A DNA stretch of 40,851 nucleotides from JBBEAM01 sp040882845 (GTDB taxonomy: Bacteria; Pseudomonadota; Alphaproteobacteria; Kiloniellales; DSM-21159). The notes below the pieces were generated by a model that saw only the letters and a list, made by a program, of their open reading frames with translations, searched no databases and was not told the origin of the DNA. Position numbers and translations under genes: made by a program. Each line of letters opens with the position of its first letter. The stretch's first letter is position 1. Location: NCBI GenBank assembly GCA_040882845.1, contig JBBEAM010000012.1:1-40851 (forward strand), read 5' to 3'. Shown one piece after another: positions 38,589 through 40,851 of this stretch.

Positions 38589-39206
38589 ATGAGCCCTCCA
38601 GCGCCTCCGCGTAGGAACTCCGTTTCGGAGGGCCCGGCCTTCAACGCCTCGGCACTGCGTATCGCCGTGATCCTGGAAGACGGCGAGGAACGCAACGCTC
38701 TGGTGCGCGAACTGCAACGCAGCCGCGCCTCCGTGACCTCGGTTTGGCCGATGCCGGCTGAAATCCCCATCGAGCACGACGTGGTGTTCTGCCAGGTTTG
38801 GCGGGATCTGCCGCGGCGCTTGCCCTGGCTTCCAGGTCACGCCACCTCGGCACTGGTGCTGGTCTCGCGCCAGGGCAGTTCGCCGGATGGAGATATGGTC
38901 GAGAAGTGCGCGCCTCAGGCGGTGCTGCAGCTTCCCGCCGCGCCCGGCGCGGTCACTTGGAACCTGATGCTGGCGCGCAACCAGTTCCTCTATGAACGTC
39001 GTCTGCGCAGCCGGATCGATAAACTGGACGACAATCTGCGCACCATCCGCGCCGTCGAGCGGGCGAAGTCCCTGCTGATGGAGAAGCGCAAGTTGAACGA
39101 GGAGGAGGCCTATCACTTCCTGCGGCGCACCGCGATGCAGAAGCGGGTTTCGGTAGGGAGTCTGGCGAATGCGATCATTGACTCGAGCGATTTGCTCGAA
39201 CTATGA
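38589..39206 (+). CDS. ANTAR-domain transcription antiterminator, AmiR-like
   Basis: A 205-residue protein, close to AmiR in length. Residues about 20-125 form a degenerate response-regulator domain (LRIAVILEDGEERNALVREL) without a phospho-Asp setting; a coiled-coil (RRLRSRIDKLDDNLRTIRAV) leads to the C-terminal ANTAR RNA-binding domain (ERAKSLLMEKRKLNEEEAYH, then FLRRTAMQKRVSVGSLANAI). ATG 38589 is 35 bp after the AmiC-like stop. AmiC-AmiR logic predicts that ligand binding frees it to prevent termination in a target leader; the tandem terminators at 39274-39424 just downstream are the natural target. Confidence 0.92.
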   Translation: MSPPAPPRRNSVSEGPAFNASALRIAVILEDGEERNALVRELQRSRASVTSVWPMPAEIPIEHDVVFCQVWRDLPRRLPWLPGHATSALVLVSRQGSSPDGDMVEKCAPQAVLQLPAAPGAVTWNLMLARNQFLYERRLRSRIDKLDDNLRTIRAVERAKSLLMEKRKLNEEEAYHFLRRTAMQKRVSVGSLANAIIDSSDLLEL

Positions 39207-39213
39207 TCAATTT

Positions 39214-39265
39214 CGATGTCGCAAGACATCGCGGCGGCAACGAAGCCGTCTGACAACGCGGTTAG
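39214..39265 (+). promoter_or_regulatory. Leader hairpins of module 1 (putative ANTAR target)
   Basis: Two hairpins precede the first terminator. CGATGTC-GCAA-GACATCG (39214-39231) has a 7-bp stem. CTGAC-AACGCG-GTTAG (39250-39265, one G-T pair) has a hexaloop with A at position 1 and G at position 4, the pattern known for ANTAR RNA targets. It ends 8 bp before the terminator stem. This is a candidate binding site for the ANTAR protein encoded just upstream. Confidence 0.5.
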
Positions 39266-39273
39266 CGACGATG

Positions 39274-39316
39274 CCCCGTAGCTGAAGGCCCAAAGCCTTC
39301 CGTGCGGGGTTTTTTG
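39274..39316 (+). terminator. First tandem terminator of the leader
   Basis: CCCCG (39274-39278) pairs with CGGGG (39305-39309), inner GAAGGC (39284-39289) with GCCTTC (39295-39300), with a CCAAA loop, followed by TTTTTT. Strong Rho-independent terminator 67 bp after the ANTAR stop; either the end of the amiC/antar transcript or an attenuator, or both. Confidence 0.85.
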
Positions 39317-39322
39317 TTTTCG

Positions 39323-39359
39323 GATGGAGCAATCCATCAGGGTGGCAACTGCGCCACTC
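39323..39359 (+). promoter_or_regulatory. Leader hairpins of module 2
   Basis: GATGGA-GCAA-TCCATC (39323-39338) and, one base later, GGGTGGC-AACTGC-GCCACTC (39340-39359, one G-T pair), the latter with a hexaloop beginning AAC as in module 1 but with G at position 5 rather than 4. Together with the next terminator this repeats the layout of module 1 (GCAA hairpin, AAC-hexaloop hairpin, terminator). Confidence 0.5.
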
Positions 39360-39380
39360 AAAAAAAATGACAGGCAACAG

Positions 39381-39423
39381 AGCCCATCGGTTAGGACCTG
39401 GCGGTCGACCGCTGGGCTTTTTT
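39381..39423 (+). terminator. Second tandem terminator of the leader
   Basis: A long stem: AGCCCA (39381-39386) with TGGGCT (39413-39418), CGGT (39388-39391) with ACCG (39408-39411), GACC (39395-39398) with GGTC (39403-39406), loop TGGC, then six T (39418-39423). It lies 130 bp before the binding-protein start and after the first terminator, so the downstream gene needs either antitermination or a promoter in 39424-39553. Confidence 0.85.
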
Positions 39424-39553
39424 GTTGCACCTCCGCCGCAGCTTTGGCGGCTCCGGCAACTCCCGATGGGTAGGCGTCACGTTGTGATCTTGGAACCGCG
39501 GCAGCTGCGCCCTGAGCAAGGCTCCGCGAAGCAACCTAGAAAGGGAGATTGGC

Positions 39554-40801
39554 ATGAAGTTCACCAGACGCGGGTTCCTCCAGGGAACGGTGGGGGCAGG
39601 CGCTGTCGCGGCGACCGGCTTTCCGCACATTTGGATCAAGGACAGCTCGCTGGCGCGGGCGGCCGACGGCGAAATCAAGGTCGGCGTTCTCTTCTCCCTG
39701 ACGGGGACGACGGCGATCATCGAGGAGTCGCTCAACAAGGCGGCGGTGATGGCGATCGAGGAGATCAACGACGCCGGCGGCATCAACGGAATGAAGATCG
39801 TGCCGATCATCGAGGATCCGGCCTCCGATCCGGCGACCTTCGCGGAGAAGGCGCGCAAGCTGGTGCTCGGCGACAAATGCGTCAGCGTGTTCGGCTCCTA
39901 CACCTCGGCGAGCCGCAAGGCGGTGCTGCCGGTGTTCGAGAAGCGCGACAACCTCTACTGGTACCCCACGCTCTACGAGGGCCGCGAGTGCTCCAAGAAC
40001 GTGATCTACACCGGCGCCGTTCCAAATCAGCAGCAGGACGATTTCGTCCCCTGGCTGGTCGAGAATTTCGGTAAGCGCTGGTACCTCATCGGGTCCAACT
40101 ACATCTACCCGAAGGAAGAAAACAACTACTGCAAAAAGCTGCTCGGGGAGTTAGGCGCCGAGGTGGTCGACGAGGAGTACGTGCCGCTCGGCCACTCCGA
40201 GTTCTCCTCGGTGATCAACAAGTTCCGCAATGAAAAGCCGGACGTGATCTTCTCCACCGTGGTCGGCGACTCCGTGGTCGCGCTGCATCGTCAGTATCAC
40301 GCCGCCGGGCTCGATCCTCAGACCATGCCAATGGCAAGTCTGACCACCTCGGAGAACGAGGTCGCCGCGATGGGCGCCGATGCGGCCGCCGGCCACTTCA
40401 CCTCCGCGCCTTACTTCATGGTCTGGGATTCCCCGGAGAACCAGAAGTTCGTGGATGCCTATCTCTCGCGCTGGGGTGGGGACAAGGTCACCCACTTCGT
40501 GTCCGAGCCGACCTATTTCCAGGTCTACCTCTTCAAGCAGGCGGTCGAACAGCTTGCCGCGAGCGACATCGATCCGACCACGATCCGCGAGGCGGTGAAG
40601 GGCCAGGAGATGATCGCGCCTCAGGGCAAGGTCAAGATCGAGAGCAGCAACCTGCACACCTGGCTGTGGCCGAAGATCGGGCAATGTCAGGACGACGGGC
40701 AGTTCAAGATCCTGCAACAGTCCTCAGACTGGCTCGAGCCTATCCCCTACAAGGCCTACGAGAACCAGGTCTGCACCGAGGAAGGCCTCAAGGAGACCTA
40801 A
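39554..40801 (+). CDS. Tat-exported amide/urea-type ABC binding protein (UrtA/FmdD family)
   Basis: A 415-residue binding protein with a twin-arginine signal, MKFTRRGFLQGTVGAGAVAA. The mature part is of the branched-chain amino acid/amide class and has the urea/amide family blocks FGSYTSASRKAVLPVFEKR, WYPTLYEGRE, YTGAVPNQQQDD and SLTTSENEVAAMG. WYPTLYEG is the AmiC/FmdD version rather than the FYPVQYEG I associate with UrtA, so a short amide ligand is at least as likely as urea. The start has AAGGGAG 8 bp upstream. It shares many blocks with the cytosolic sensor at 37408-38553, so sensor and importer may read the same ligand. Permease and ATPase genes would be expected beyond the window. Confidence 0.9.
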   Translation: MKFTRRGFLQGTVGAGAVAATGFPHIWIKDSSLARAADGEIKVGVLFSLTGTTAIIEESLNKAAVMAIEEINDAGGINGMKIVPIIEDPASDPATFAEKARKLVLGDKCVSVFGSYTSASRKAVLPVFEKRDNLYWYPTLYEGRECSKNVIYTGAVPNQQQDDFVPWLVENFGKRWYLIGSNYIYPKEENNYCKKLLGELGAEVVDEEYVPLGHSEFSSVINKFRNEKPDVIFSTVVGDSVVALHRQYHAAGLDPQTMPMASLTTSENEVAAMGADAAAGHFTSAPYFMVWDSPENQKFVDAYLSRWGGDKVTHFVSEPTYFQVYLFKQAVEQLAASDIDPTTIREAVKGQEMIAPQGKVKIESSNLHTWLWPKIGQCQDDGQFKILQQSSDWLEPIPYKAYENQVCTEEGLKET

Positions 40802-40851
40802 CCGGAAGCGTTGCGGCGGGCGGGGGGGGGGGGGCGGCGCCCCACCCCCCC
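40802..40851. other. Homopolymer-rich contig end
   Basis: After the stop come GCGGGC, a run of at least 12 G, and a terminal C-rich run, together able to fold as G-run/C-run hairpin. It may be a real intergenic hairpin, but long G and C runs at a contig end are more often sequencing or assembly artefacts. No gene is present. Confidence 0.6.

Noticed and set aside
39340..39359. Second hexaloop as an exact ANTAR target
   Set aside because: The loop AACTGC has A at position 1 but T at position 4, so it does not meet the A1/G4 rule; kept only as part of the repeated layout.

Overview
The window is a GC-rich, gene-dense bacterial contig. An alphaproteobacterium is most likely: a 5S rRNA is followed directly by an initiator tRNA-Met (the usual tail of an alphaproteobacterial rrn operon), there are two complete TRAP transporters, a CUT1 ABC importer with two different ATPases and a two-gene IorA/IorB, and codon use is uniformly GC-rich. 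The genus cannot be fixed from the sequence; a Rhodospirillales-like marine or soil heterotroph is a guess. The left edge lies inside an rrn operon and the right edge ends in G/C homopolymers, so both edges look like assembly breaks.

Layout. (1) 1-401: rrn tail (tandem repeat, 5S, tRNA-fMet, terminator). (2) 528-9100, minus strand: LacI regulator, then a CUT1 ABC importer (binding protein, two permeases, 62-residue membrane protein, two ATPases) and a fused dihydroxyacetone-type kinase. A 23-bp near-copy of the tRNA-fMet 3' end plus a terminator sits at 9351-9418, so region 2 may be an old tRNA-site insertion. (3) 9460-13437, minus strand: ferredoxin-NADP reductase, 7Fe ferredoxin, AhpD-like protein, an uncharacterised 573-residue protein and a DUF3726-like protein. 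It is divergent from (4) 13691-21346, plus strand: a FAD-less molybdenum hydroxylase, a DctPQM TRAP transporter and a KstD-like flavoprotein, followed by a TetR gene. The shared promoter region carries matched operators at both promoters. (5) 22272-27354, minus strand: aldehyde dehydrogenase, M19-like protein, BCCT transporter and Ldh2-type dehydrogenase, with a divergent LysR gene. (6) 28439-36691, minus strand: acyl-CoA dehydrogenase with an Asp at the catalytic-base position, TakP-like TRAP transporter, and indolepyruvate:ferredoxin oxidoreductase A and B. (7) 37408 to the end, plus strand: AmiC-like sensor, ANTAR antiterminator, a leader with two tandem terminators, and a Tat-exported amide/urea-type binding protein.

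How it fits together. The window is a row of import-and-oxidise modules, each with its own regulator. Region 2 would import a ketose-like C3/C4 compound and phosphorylate it directly. Regions 3 and 4 would import an acid by TRAP, hydroxylate or oxidise it with a molybdoenzyme, and pass electrons to a dedicated ferredoxin. Region 5 resembles betaine-type catabolism. Region 6 would import a 2-oxo acid and convert it to an acyl-CoA. Region 7 senses and imports an amide or urea.

The strongest candidates for something undescribed are the regions 3/4 molybdenum-hydroxylase/ferredoxin cluster with its two unknown proteins, and the duplicated hairpin-terminator leader of region 7. Substrates throughout are inferred, not shown.
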